Source of the DNA: Megachile rotundata
Lineage: Eukaryota; Arthropoda; Insecta; Hymenoptera; Megachilidae
Assembly (NCBI RefSeq): GCF_050947335.1
Contig: NC_134985.1
Coordinates: 20,885,190 to 20,949,189 of the forward strand
DNA: 64,000 nucleotides
Direction of reading: 5' to 3'
How positions within the stretch are numbered: position 1 is the stretch's first letter; the number at the start of each line of letters is the position of its first letter. Positions 21,921 through 34,385 of the stretch are shown here, one piece after another. Both the position numbers and the translations under genes were made by a program. The notes under the pieces were generated by a model. It did not search any database and had not been told where the DNA came from. It worked only from the letters and a program-made list of their open reading frames with translations.

Positions 21921-23594
21921 TACAAACTCTACAATCTCACAAACCTCTACAACGCCCTCAACTTGAGCGTGATCTTCAACACCACAGACTAAGATACCTC
22001 ATACTATGACATTACAAGCTTCATCACACCAACCCAATCCCCGTTACCATAAATGTAACGCTTTCCCCAACTCCACACTTCAGGATTACCTTCTGCTCTC
22101 CACCAATAAGACAACCTCCCAACCCACATCTGCATCTCCATATCTAACGATCTACATTTCCTGAACCTGTACAGTCATATTTGCTAAACAGTTATCGTCC
22201 GATCCGTCGATACGCTCGAATGATTAAATACGTGTACACAACATTAATCAATGTTAATAAAATATTCCGATCTGTCGCCGAGACTAATAGACTCTCAAAC
22301 ACGATCGCGTTCGCAGTAGCGGCTTTCTTCAATCGTAATCCGCGAAAGTCCGCTGATTTCTGGCTCGGGGCTAAATCTTTATTAATGACAGCCACGGCGC
22401 CGTGAATACATTCCTGCTCCGTGGAAGTCCATTTTCGAGGATCGAGTAATCCCCACGCGAGACGGCACGCACTCCAATGATTTAATTCCAAGGATTTCTC
22501 CTCGACAATTCGTTCCCCCTAAAAGAGAAATAACCTGTCCGCTGGATGCGTAAAAAACGTGCTCAGGTGTTCATTAAACCATCGACTGGTCTACGAGCGC
22601 GATTATATTTTTTCATGCTAGGTTCTCTTATTTAGATTCCTGGTTAGATATGCTCAATATGGCGACTACATCTGGTCGAGATGTAATAAATTATTAACCT
22701 TCGAAGGAGGGTCATTATCGCGAGTCTGGAGATAAAATGTTGCAAGTCGTGCAAGAATCCCTTGTTATCCATAAAGATTAAGTTCTTGCAACGTTACTAG
22801 GTAATCGGAATGATCAGATAACGACATTAACACGGGTTGAAACCTCAAAGATTTTACTTTCGCTACAATTTGTACAGTAGCGACCGCTTCTGATTTAACG
22901 GTGTTCAACATCACCTGGTACAATGATGTGTAACAGATACACCACTAAACCGGGCTTTAATCATTCACGGCAGCAACCTTAACCCCGTGAAAATTCATCT
23001 CCGATGATCAGATAACTCTCATAAGTAAAGACCATGACACAGCTCTTTGCCCAGCCATAACAGCTGCATCGCTGATCTGAATCTCAACCAGCCACCTTAT
23101 TTCTAATGCAACGTGCACGTCCCACGGTACATTTTTGTTTTCCATAATATCCCATCTCGCCAGTTTTTCGTCTTTTATTGCTCGCTTAAGCTTTAAACTT
23201 GATTAGTAAGTCCTTCGGTTTCAAGCGTATTTATGGACTTATAATACTTGGGTGTCCTTGATACTTCTCGTATCAATTACCGTGGTCGCTGTCATCTCTT
23301 TGCAGCGGTAAATATATTTTAACGAGACATGGTATTTGGACATTCTTGGAGCTACTTGTTCTTTTCTACAGGCCTATATTTTTATGAATATATAGGAGGC
23401 AATTGCTATCACTTCTGATATTATTTATGGGGTAGATGCTCTTTGATGATATAGTATTTGGTGGAGTACAATAATCTATGGTAGTGTAAGTTAAGGTTAT
23501 ACATGGTAGTGTAAATTAGGGTATTTTAGGGTAGAAGTCTATAAGAACTACAGTAACACAAGTTATATCAACCTAAACCATAATAGAGCGAATT
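21921..23594. other. Unique spacer
   Basis: Unique AT-rich sequence without a recognised gene. At 23450-23530 a few words (tatggtagtgtaa) recall the 94-bp array. Confidence 0.5.
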
Positions 23595-24840
23595 ACTCAC
23601 TTCCTTTTTGGCTTACACCCGAAAGCCTCAACAGTAATACCTGTAGAGTTTGAAGAAGGTTAGGAAATGGAGTGAGGGTTTGAAAGAGATTTGGAGTCTG
23701 GAGAGTCTAAAATCTGATGTAGGCTGAAATGTGGAGGTTCTGGACCTCCAGAGGTAGGATCTCGTCAAGTCTAATATCTGGAGAGCTGTAAAATCTGAAG
23801 GAATCCAGGAAAACCTAACAAGGTGAACCTTCAACAAGATCCTCTCAGATGCATCTCCGATAGATTTAATTGCAGATAAGCACTCATCAGCCCCGCATAA
23901 CTGTCTAAGGAAAAAGTCGCGGATCTCCATTAGGTCACCTCCGGAGGTGCAATTAAAAGCCTGTTTAGCGTCGGTGGTGATCCTTCTTGTGCACGCGTGA
24001 CCGCGTCCTCAACTTGTCCGACCAACCTTCTTTCGCGATGACACCTGTTACCAACCGAAACAGGTGGCCTACGATGTTCCGAGAGGACGGTTGCCCGAAT
24101 ATCCGCAGGTGCAGCGCGCTGCTCCTTTAGAGCTGCTCCCTGCTCGTCCAACGTTTTCCTTCTTTTCTTGCGTTTATATTTAGCTTCGTCTTACCGCCAG
24201 TTTACGACACGCACGGTATTTTTCATCGGGGGAACTGGTTTCTACCTACCGAACCAACGTGAATCCGTTTCTACCGAGATACCTTAATTTCGTCCATTTT
24301 TCCTGAATTTATATGTTCTTTTATAAGACTCTTTCATCTTACTGAGGTGATTCTTAGACTCTGATATGGGTTATAGGTCTAGCTTGCAGATTATAGGTCA
24401 TAGGGTATAGTCTTTAGGCTCTGTAGTCTTCAACTTCTTCTTTAGGTTCTCCTCAGTCTCTAATTACTCTGAGGATCTGTAAATTCAAGTCTTGAGTATC
24501 TTCAGAGTTTACGTTCACATCCCAGACTTCCATAGGTCTTCCACAGACTTCCATCTAGATTCCTCCATATTCTGGTTTCGTCTCCATCTCTGGTTTCGTT
24601 TTCGTTGGTTTTCCTAGATTCTTGGACTCCTTCAGATTTTACAGCTCTCCAGATATTAGACTTTATCAGATCCTACCTTCTGGAGATCCAGAACCTCCAC
24701 ATCTCAGCCTACATCAGATTTTAGACTCTCCAGACTCCAAACCTCTTCCAAACCTTCACTCCTCCATTTCCTAACCTTCTTCAAACTCTACAGGTATTAC
24801 TGTTGAGGCTTTCGGGTGTAAGCCAAAAAGGAAGCGAGTT
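23595..24840. repeat. 220-bp inverted repeat with 0.8-kb spacer
   Basis: The left arm (about 23595-23820) and the right arm (about 24607-24840) are reverse complements with scattered mismatches; both contain cacccgaaagcctcaacag (right arm on minus). The spacer includes a short GC-rich part (23930-24150) and a degenerate pyrimidine-rich stretch (24390-24600). The right arm abuts the hammerhead ribozyme described next. Inverted terminal repeats are common in Penelope-like retroelement copies, which is the inferred origin. Confidence 0.8.
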
Positions 24841-24884
24841 CCCAACGTTTCGCCAGCATTGCAGCTAGCTTCATCAGGGGATAC
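24838..24884 (-). ncRNA. Type I hammerhead ribozyme, Penelope-element type
   Basis: On the minus strand the order is guauccc (stem I, 5' strand), CUGAUGA (core, 24877-24871), a hairpin with stem GCUAGC/GCUGGC and loop UGCAAU (stem II), GAAACGUU (24851-24844), and gggaac (stem I, 3' strand). GGGA pairs with UCCC and AC with GU around a bulged A. The palindromic ACGU after GAA is the very short stem III typical of ribozymes carried by Penelope-like elements, which can act as dimers. Cleavage would fall after GUU. One extra A lies between the core and stem II, a possible weakness. A perfect 18-bp inverted repeat (24789-24806 and 24895-24912) encloses the motif and could extend stem I. Confidence 0.6.
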
Positions 24885-24912
24885 ACTGATAGCGTCAACA
24901 GTAATACCTGTA

Positions 24913-25900
24913 TGACGACAGGCTGTGAAAGCCTCAAGTCTCTTCTTCAAATTCTATAACCTTCTATGTTCGATGTCTTCTATGCATTAGTGTCTTCTAT
25001 GCTTCTCTAAGCTAGCTACTTCTAGCTACATCCTAGTGTCCTCCAGTTTCATCTACACTCTGTAAGTTCCTAACATCATATTCTTCTGAGCTTCTCTACT
25101 GGGCTACCTCTAGGTAAATCCTAGAAGTCCTTCAATTTTATATAGACTCTATAACTTCCTAACACAGTTCCTATCACAGTTCCTTCAAATAAAAACGTCT
25201 GTCCACAATTATAAACCTAGATTCCATTACGATATAGTCTAGCACCGGTAATCTCTTCAGCTCCACATCACACGAGCATCGACAATTACTCGGTAGAAAT
25301 CGATCTCTCAGCAGGAAACGCTCGATCATCGAACGGTCTCAATGTGTTTACGTAAAACAGAGGCTTCTAGTTTTTACGGTGCACCGTCTGTTCCAGCATC
25401 CGGTTCTCGGTAACGTGTAATATCGAATTACGCTGGGTCGTTAACTTTCTGTGAAATTATAATTTTTCTAAAAGTCAATTTCTCCACAGACGGTTCTTCT
25501 GCATGCGCATTCTTAACCTCTAAATCACTCGATCACCATTATCGAAACTCGTGCAGCGGAGGGATGGAATTTAACTGCATCCTCGCTCGTTTCTTGAACT
25601 TTAAACTTTTGAATTACTATGCTGGAGAAACGGGTTCGTCGACCTTATACGACGATGCCAATTAGGAAGTTCGGCCACGAAGCATGCACTTTATTTGCTA
25701 ATTTTTATATGTAACTTTTTCGCACATTCGTAACGAGACTGATCGAAAGTAGAAAATTAGATTGAAGATACGGTATGAAAGTAGTTTATGTAATAATTCT
25801 AATATCGCGTGTGATGTACAAATCTTTCAGGAGCAATCTTAATTCGTGATGGAGGAAATCATTATGTTTATCGAAATTCAGGTCACACTGATTATGTAAT
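24913..25900. other. Unique spacer
   Basis: Pyrimidine-rich at 24950-25180 (ttcttctatg and ctagctac-type words recur loosely), then unique AT-rich sequence. No gene recognised. Confidence 0.5.
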
Positions 25901-25904
25901 TAGA

Positions 25905-26620
25905 AGGTTCAATCTTTTAGATATTTCAGACTAGTGATCATCAACATAGATACACACAGTATCAGTTAACAACGAAGTAACTACTGAAAGGTTTAACTCT
26001 TTTAGACTTTTGAGTCAGTCTACTAATCACCAGACATATGTATACCCACAACGGTATGCATCTGTATATCAGTTGATAATAAAGTAATTACTGAAAGGTT
26101 TAACTCTTTCAGACTTTTGAGTCAGTCTACTAATCACCAGACATATGTATACCCACAACGGTATGCATCTGTGTATCAGTTGACAACGAAGCAACTACTG
26201 AAAGGTTTAACTCTTTTAGACTTGTGAGTCAGTCTACTAATCACCAGACATAAGTATAGCCATAATGGTATGCATCTGTATATCAGTTAACAACGAAGTA
26301 ACTAGTGAAAGGTTTAACTCTTTCAGACTTTTGAGTCAGTCTACTAATCACCAGACATATGTATACCCACAACGGTATGCATCTGTGTATTAGTTGACAA
26401 GAAAGTAACTACTGAAAGGTTTAACTCCTTTAGACTTTTGAGTCAGTCTACTAATCACCAGAATAATCACCAGTTGACAAGAAAGTAACTACCAAAAGAT
26501 TGAATTCTTTGAGACTTTTGAGTCAGTGTAGCAATCACTAGAGATACACCCACAACGCTATGTATCAGTACGACAATGAAGCTACTACCAGAAGATTTAA
26601 TTCTTCCAGACTTTCCGAGA
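25905..26620. repeat. 107-bp tandem array
   Basis: The marker ggtttaactc occurs at 25990, 26097, 26204, 26311 and 26418, exactly 107 bp apart. Units contain gagtcagtctactaatcacc, acatatgtatacccac and ggtatgcatctg. Flanking copies at each end are diverged or shortened. About six copies. Confidence 0.95.
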
Positions 26621-29189
26621 GCAGTGTCGCGATCCTCGGAATAAGCCCAGTATCGTTTTCACGAAAAAGAAGTAAAAGCTCGAACAATAACGCGTTTAAT
26701 TGCGATCTGAAATCCGTGAATCCTGGGTCGAGAGGGTCACCGTAACTGTTCGCGCATGCGCCTTGTTTCCCGTGCATATGCGTTCGTCTCTCCCTCGTTT
26801 CCCACGAACATTCCCGGCTCATTACGACTTCCCGCGGTCGAGACTTTGCAGGACACGTCAGATTCTCGAAAGGAAGAGCTCCGTCAATAGTAGCTGCTCC
26901 GACTTGTTTCAATATTTGTAAATGCCGTGCACTCCCCTTGTTAAACACTCTTCTCTATATTCAGGGCACAAACAAGTTACCCCGTCGTTTCTTGGCTCGT
27001 TGCGCTAGCTCGATACGGACGAGAAATTGATGTATCTCGTTTCTTCCTTTTATCCTCTATTTTTATCATCTGTTAATCGCTACTTGCCGTAAATTGCAGG
27101 AATCGGTACAGGTCTTATTGCAGAATGGAGTCAATCACCCGGGATTGCAAAATGAACATGATAGATAGATTAATCTTGGGTAATCACATTTTTAGAAAAT
27201 TATATTTTGTTAAGTTTATGGGAGAGATGGTAGATTAATCTTGAGTATACACATTTTTAGAAGTTTATTATATTTTGTTGAATTTATAGGAGAGATGTAA
27301 GTGAACAAATTAATTGGTCATAATGTATATTGCACTTGTAGTTATCATGTACTCAAATAATCTCAAGATCTATGATTGTAGACTTCATAAATTTGAGGAA
27401 CGTTTTGAAATTTCTAAAATGATGAAGTACATTCCTATAACTTCTATAATTGATAAATCAGGAAACTTGCGTTTCTAAATTCCTGAGTCTAAAAATTATG
27501 TCCTCAGATGCCTACATGTCTAGAACTTACATTCCCAAATTCTTGTATCGATAGATCTTTACATTCCCTGTATCTATATTTCCAAAGCTGTATCTCTTAC
27601 TCCCTTGTCCCTAGATATCTATGTTCTCTGCTCCTCATATTTCCATATTTGTTGATCTACACATTTTTCGGATTCTAAATCTTTGCCTCGATGTATCGCC
27701 AATACACCGTGACACGAATTGAAAACGATCGCTTTCTAAAGCCCGAAAATCGTTTACTCTTCGAAACACACTCGCATTCGTACACCACCCAGCTGATATA
27801 TGATAGCTCCGCAAAATATGAAAATAACAAGGTTCCAAGCGAAAATAGAACATAGATAAACGTTAATTTAAAAGTTTCGGTGCACGCGAGCGGAATACCG
27901 AAAGGCTTCATTCATGCTGTTTCTACATTTCCTGGGACACGTATACCGATAACCATCTAATACGAGTTTCAGCTGCTCGGGGATTTCACAGGAGGAAGAA
28001 CCCGGGACTGGTATCCATCACGATCACCGTAATTACATCAAAACCGCTTCCACGTTGAGGGCCGTAATTGCTTCGCAACTCCGTATTTGATATATGCAAT
28101 AAATCCAGTCGAGCGATGCGACGCGACCGATCCTGAATTTGTTCGTATGCCGAAGCACGGAAGAACCGTCTGGTCGGACGCGCATGATTCTCGTCCTCGA
28201 CATTCCACCTAACGCATCCTTCCTGCTTAGGTCATCATTACTTACAGTATCGCAGTACGCAACACTGTCTCTTTGTACATCGAGAGGCATCTTCAAACTT
28301 CTTCGAAAATCTGTCTATGAGGATTATAGAAATTTGCGCATTCAGGGTTTACAGATGTATAGGAATTCATAGAAAGAACACAGGATTTGAAGAATATAGG
28401 GATTTGTAGTAAGAACACATCTGGAGGCGCCATAATATCAGTTCATCCAGAAATCACCCACAAATCTAGAAATGTGGGTCTAAAGAGATCTGTGACTGCA
28501 AAAATTAGTCTAGCTATCTACAAATTTTCGCAGACTGAATATAAAGATGATAGGTCCAGTAAATCACCGTAAATATCGTTTGTTCCTCCAATACGCGGAA
28601 TGCTCGAAATAAAAGTGGATAACAAAGCCCAACAAGCTCGAGCCAGCACGGATAGCTCGTAAACAATACGTTTCAGGCGCGAACGAAGCTGAAGAAGGGC
28701 TTTCAAGGTCCTCCTGGCGTCGGGAGGAGGGAAAAAAAGGTGCCGTTAATGGAAGCGGTGAAGTTCCATCGAGCGCGAGCGAGCGAACGCAAAGGGATAA
28801 GGAAATGTAGCCAGGAAATTATGCAGATTGTAGGTTGGAATCCATCTGCTGATAGCTTGGATGAGCACACTCGAACCTACGTGAGTTCATTCGTGGCGGT
28901 ATGTTGCTCGGACCAACTACCCATCAGTTCTACCTGTCTGTTTCGTTTCAACTTCGTCTTTCTCCTGCTCGTAACGCGCCTTTTCGACACAATGTCTCTT
29001 TCTCGTCGAAACACATCGTTGATTGAACCGATGTTGCACGATTCTGATGAGCACACTAGAATTACGGGACTGTAAACACTATTGGCCCGTGGAGAATCAG
29101 GTTGTGACCCCAGGGATACAATCGTGATGTTCGCGGTGCAAAAAATCCATTCACTAATCTTTGCTCTCTACTTCTGATATGGTGTAATG
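26621..29189. other. Mostly unique spacer
   Basis: A 64-bp tandem duplication lies at 27168-27300 (agattaatcttg at 27168 and 27232). Positions 27470-27620 hold degenerate C-rich words. Open frames such as 28740-29075 (plus) lack recognisable domains and I do not call them. Confidence 0.5.
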
Positions 29190-30260
29190 GTTTATAATGC
29201 GTGGTAATGTGCGTGGAGATGTGGTGGCTGAAGTTGCGATGCGTGGAACTCGGACGCGTGGAAACGCAAATTGTGAAGATTTGAGGGGTGGAGATTTCAT
29301 GCGCGAGGGGTACGGCGCGTGGAGATGGGATGCGAGGAGATACGGTGCGTGGAGATACGGAGCGTGGAGATATGGCGCGTGGAGTTTCGACGCGCGGAGA
29401 TACGGAGCGTAGAAATACGGTGCGTAGGAATTCAATGGGAGAAGATACGGCGCGTGGAATTACAGCGCGTGGAAATACAACGCATAGAAATTCAATGCGT
29501 GGAGATACAGCGCGAGAGAATTTGATGCGTGGAGATACCGCACGTGGAAATACGGCGCGTAGGAATTCGATGCGTGGAGATACGGCGCGTGGAAATATGG
29601 CGCGAGGGAATTCGATGCGTGGAGATACCACGCGTGGTAATACGGCGCGTAGGAATTCCATGCGTGGAGATACGGCGCGTAGGAATTCGATGCGTGGAGA
29701 TACCACGCGTGGAAATACGGCGCGTAGGAATTCGATGCGTGGAGATACGGCGCGTGGAATTACGGCGCGTGGAAATACAGCGCGTAGGAATTCCATGCGT
29801 GGAGATACGGCGCGTAGGAATTCGATGCGTGGAGATACCACGCGTGGAAATACGGCGCGTAGGAATTCGATGCGTGGAGATACGGCGCGTGGAATTACGG
29901 CGCGTGGAAATACAGCGCGTAGGAATTCCATGCGTGGAGATACGGCGCGTAGGAATTCGATGCGTGGAGATACCACGCGTGGAAATACGGCGCGTAGGAA
30001 TTCGATGCGTGGAGATACGGCGCGTGGAATTACGGCGCGTGGAAATACAGCGCGTAGGAATTCCATGCGTGGAGATACGGCGCGTAGGAATTCGATGCGT
30101 GGAGATACGGCGCGTGGAAATACGGCGCGTGGGAATTCGATGCGTGAAAATACAGCGCGTCGAAATACGATGCGTGGAAATACGGCGCAAGGAAATACAA
30201 CGCGTGAAACTACGTCGCGTAGAGATTCGATGCGTGAAAATACGGCGCGTAGGAATTTAA
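29190..30260. repeat. 15-bp CpG-rich array 1, with 135-bp higher-order period
   Basis: Monomers cgtggagatacggcg and cgtaggaattcgatg (15 bp each) and variants fill the block. The variant ttccatgcg occurs at 29656, 29791, 29926 and 30061, an exact 135-bp (9 x 15) period. Decayed units extend to about 30500. Open frames up to 474 codons on both strands arise because the unit is a multiple of three and lacks stops; they encode only repeats such as RGDTARGNTARRNSM. Confidence 0.97.
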
Positions 30261-31399
30261 CTCGTAATAATTTTAAGTGCTCTGCCAAAAAATACAGAGT
30301 GCAAAATTCCAGATAAGAAAATACAGCGTTAATGTACAACGTTTTAAAAAACACACAGAGATAGAATGCGTGAAAATTCGACGGAATATACGTAGTGAGA
30401 AAATACAAGGCACGCAGATACAGCGCGGAAATATATGATATAAATGTTGAACGGGCGATAAGATCGCGTATGGAAATATAATGCACAGAAATTTAAAGCG
30501 TGCTACCGCAACGTTGATATAGCGCTCGGAGATAAAACTACTGTCACTTTGCCGCTTGAAATTCCAGCGTACAGAAAACCAAGGCGTGATAATGTACATT
30601 ACAAGAATCCAAAGCACGGTGATAGAGATGCAAAAAATAGACACTATCGCGAAACAAACATTCAACTAGCTGAACGAAAAGAGAGACGGAAGATAGGTTT
30701 CCGTGGAGAGGGACGATGGAAATTTGCGCCCAGTGAACCTTGTCCTGGGGCGTCGGATTATTTCTCTATTTTCATTCCTGGCAGATAGCTCTGGCCTGGC
30801 CGCGATCCGGTTTACCTATCTCGTCCAATAAACATCGGAACATCCCGTGAAAACTTGTGTCCGAGGCAGACTGAAATCGCGAACTAGCACTGATTTCGCC
30901 TTACGGTAAATGACGCTACGTCATTATTCAACTTAATGAATGGCTGTCATCAAACCATGAAGCTATCCCTATTAAAGACGCCATTACTTTAAGCGACTTA
31001 AATCTTGATAATTTTATGCTATCGGTTCATTTAAATGGTACCCGAGTGTGAACGGTATTTTGTCATCACAGATAGCGACGTTTTGACCCACGTAGCGGTA
31101 AAATATTTAACTTGGCTCATGAAATCGAATCAACTCGTGACAGGACACGGTTCAAAATCTGGGATATACATTATGTTTCAACTTTCTTTATTTTAATATT
31201 TTAATAATTAGGTCTGAACTGCAGTATAAATTATAGGATAAAGTTAATCACACTGGGGAAACTTGATATTGAATCTTGCTAATAATTCAAGCTTCACAAG
31301 CTCTCTATAATGGAGTTTCAGTTGCGGGATTATAATGACCATGCATCCTCCATTGCGCCAGTCTCGTTGTCCTCCTTTCATTTATTTAAAAAAATATTT
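30261..31399. other. Unique spacer after array 1
   Basis: 30261-30500 holds decayed array words (gaaaatacagcg and similar). After that the sequence is unique and AT-rich, with no gene recognised. Confidence 0.5.
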
Positions 31400-31820
31400 T
31401 ATTTTTAGCTTTTATTAAAGTGCTGGAGGTAGTTTCATTTTCAATACAATATAATAAATGTGTACATGTATGCACATATTTTATAATATTTTATAAAAGA
31501 ATTTTCTTTTGGTTCCTATTCGAGTGCTGCAGAAGCTAATTTCATTTTCAATATAATATAATAAATATATATACGTATGTACATACTTTATAATATTTTA
31601 TAAAAGAATTTTTTTTTATTCCTATTCGAGTGCTGCAGAAGCTGATTTCATTTTCAATATAATATAATAAATGTGTACATGTATGCACATATTGTGTAAT
31701 ATTTTATAAACAAATTTTTGTTTGGTTCCCATTCGAGTGCATAGAAGCTGATTTCATTTTCAATATAATATAATAAATGTGTACATGTAAGCACATATTT
31801 AATAATATAGTAACATGATA
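31400..31820. repeat. 106-bp AT-rich tandem array
   Basis: The marker cattttcaat occurs at 31436, 31543, 31649 and 31755 (106-107 bp). Units contain ataatataataaatg, gtacatgtatgcacatat and cctattcgagtgctgcag. About four copies. Confidence 0.92.
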
Positions 31821-32527
31821 CTCAATACACAAGTACACATAAGTGTCTATTAAATACAAGTTCAATTATTGTCCTAATTACACATGATTGTGTAATTAGA
31901 AACAATTACATAAATTCTCCAGCAAACGTCCAAAGAAGCTAACCTAAAAATTTCTTGCGAAGCGAACAGAAATTACGAGTTTGTACAACGAAGCGAGAAG
32001 TAACGCTGATTGATGAGCAGCATCCTTCAGCCGTCAGCAGCAGCGTTCGCGACGAATCGAGGGGACCGGGTCACATTTAACAAGAAGTTTGACAAAAGAA
32101 GGAGAATGGCGCCAAGCTGATCGCCACTCGTCGAGATGCGTTCGAGAAATCGCGGGTGCCGAGCATGCGCGGAGAAATCGGGAATTCAGGTAGTGGCCGG
32201 ACGAGTAGCGCGGCTCGCTCGCGGAAAGGCTCGACGGGAACGAAACGAGTCGAGCGGAGCTGTAATTTAGAGAAAAACGTTCCCCCGGTGCCCCGGGGCC
32301 CTACTTTTCGTGCTCACCGACCCGCCTACCTGGCCTCTATTACGCCGTTCGCTTCGTATAGCGATGGGCTCAACACGAATTCGAATTGCTTTTTCTGCGT
32401 ACCTCAAACCCTTCTCGTTCGAATACCTATACCAGATTTCTGCTTCGAAACCTTAATTCAACTAGCGAACTGTTGTCTACACAGCATCTTTCTATGAAGG
32501 CGGCAGCACTTTGTGGACCTTATGAGT
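31821..32527. other. Unique, locally GC-rich spacer
   Basis: Positions 32000-32360 are CpG-rich and unique among AT-rich repeats. No coding exon is recognisable. It could be regulatory, on composition alone. Confidence 0.4.
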
Positions 32528-33008
32528 AGGAATCTGATGCGTGGAGATATGGAACGAGGAAATACGACGCGTGAAAATATGGCGCGTGGCAATACGATGC
32601 GTGAAGATACTGCGCGTGGAAATACAATGCGTTGAGATACGACGCGTAGAAATTCGATGCCTGGAAATACGGCACGTGGGAATACAATGCGTGGAAATAC
32701 GGCGCGTAGGAATTCGATGGATGGAGGTACGACGCGTGGAGATACGGAGCGTAGAAATATGGCGCGTAGGAATTCGATGCGTGGAGATGCGACGCGTGGA
32801 GATACGGCGCGTGGAAATACGATGCGTAGGAATTCGATGCGTGGAAATACAACGTGTGGGAATACGGTGCGTGGAAGTACGGCGCGTGGAAGTACAACGC
32901 GTGAAAATATAACGTGTGGAAATATGATGCGTGAAAATACGGTGCGTGGAAATACAGGGCGTGGAAATACAACGCGTGGAAATACGACGCGTGGAAATAC
33001 GGCGCGTG
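32528..33008. repeat. 15-bp CpG-rich array 2 (less homogeneous)
   Basis: Same 15-bp family and same orientation as array 1 (gtggaaatacgacgc, gtaggaattcgatgc), with more scattered substitutions and no clear higher-order period. This suggests an older or unhomogenised array. Confidence 0.95.
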
Positions 33009-33589
33009 ACAAAGACACTGAAACAATATTTGCATCAACTATAATTCCAACTTCTAAAATTAACATATCACTAAGCAAAGCTCTTCTATGATACTAAAGG
33101 TATCCCTAAAACAGCTCGTCTCTGTTACGACTCGTTTCGCACATCAAGCATCTGCGTTCAAGGTCTATCATCACTCGAGAACTGCATTCGCACCGCGAGT
33201 TCCAAGAATTTCATTAGTCCTTCAACGTAATCCACGACAATACGAGAGCACTATAATCGTGAAAATGAAAGATGGATAGAAGATCCTTTGTCGGTCTGAA
33301 ATTAATACTTTCGTCTTGTTGGTTGGTCGAATTCATGGAAATACATGATTGTAGGAAGCGTGGCTCGTTAACGTGGTCCAAAGTTGGGTCCGCACACAAT
33401 ACGACCGTAACCCAGATACCGATCTTCGAGGCCTGGTGACAATACGAAGGACAAACGCGTTACAACGGTGCGAACAAGATTTACGGTCTCTGTTTTTTAT
33501 TTTGCGGACAGATGTCCCGATTACATCAGCATCTGTTTAACAGGACATGCTTAGAAACTTTGAGATGTGTATCTTTAATCTGGTTAGAC
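33009..33589. other. Unique spacer
   Basis: Unique sequence between arrays 2 and 3. No gene recognised. Confidence 0.5.
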
Positions 33590-33735
33590 TAGATCAAAAT
33601 ATACTAATTGATCTGAGAGATGACTGTCAGTCACCATTTTATTTAATACATACAAATTATATGAACACAGTGAAACAAACAATAGTGGAAATTATTAGTA
33701 AAGAAATAATAATGATAATAACTTTTTAATTAGTA
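33590..33735 (-). mobile_element. Decayed, reversed copy of the 19.3-kb TTAA element
   Basis: The stretch gactgtcagtcaccatttta and the following agtgaaacaaacaatagtgg then gaaattattagtaaag match the reverse complement of 19330-19495 with moderate divergence. The terminal TTAA motifs are lost or unclear. The block directly precedes CpG-rich array 3. Confidence 0.5.
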
Positions 33736-33777
33736 AGTTTTAAAGTTGCTGTGATGGGGGATTTGATGGGTGAGGAT

Positions 33778-34385
33778 TTTATGCGTGGAAATACGGTGCG
33801 TGGGGATACGGCGCGTGGAGATACGGAGCGTAGGAATTCGATGCATGGAGATACGGAGCGTGGACATATGACGCATGAAGATATGAAGCGTGGAAATACT
33901 GTGCGTGGGGATACGGCGCGTAGGAATTCGATGCGTGGAAATACGGCACGTGGAAATATGACGCGAAGGAATTCGATGCATGGAGATACCACGCGTGGAA
34001 ATACAGCGCGTAGGAATTCGATGCGTGGAGATACGGCGCGTGGAATTACGGCGCGTGGAAATACAACGCGTAGGAATTCCATGCGTGGAGATACGGCGCG
34101 TAGGGATTCGATGCGTGGAGATACGGCGCGTAGGGATTCGATGCGTGGAGATACGGCGCGTGGAATTACGGCGCGTGGAAATACAGCGCGTAGGAATTCC
34201 ATGCGTGGAGATGCGGCGCGTAGGAATTCGACGCGTGGAGATACGGCGCGTGGAAATACGACGCGTAGGAATTCGATGCGTGGAGATACGGCGCGTGGAA
34301 ATACAGCGCGTAGGAATTCCATGCGTGGAGATACGGCGTGTGGAGATACGGAGCGTGGAAATACGGCGCGTAGGAATTCGATGCT
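33778..34385. repeat. 15-bp CpG-rich array 3, with 120-bp period
   Basis: Same monomer family and orientation as array 1. The variant tggaattacg occurs at 34041 and 34161, a 120-bp (8 x 15) higher-order spacing with the same units between. Confidence 0.96.

Noticed and set aside
28740..29075. 111-codon open frame before array 1
   Set aside because: No domain; the hydrophobic stretch alone is not evidence of a gene.
29288..30316. 342-codon plus-strand and 474-codon minus-strand open frames in array 1
   Set aside because: Pure 15-bp repeat translation, open in all frames on both strands; no unique protein segment or domain.
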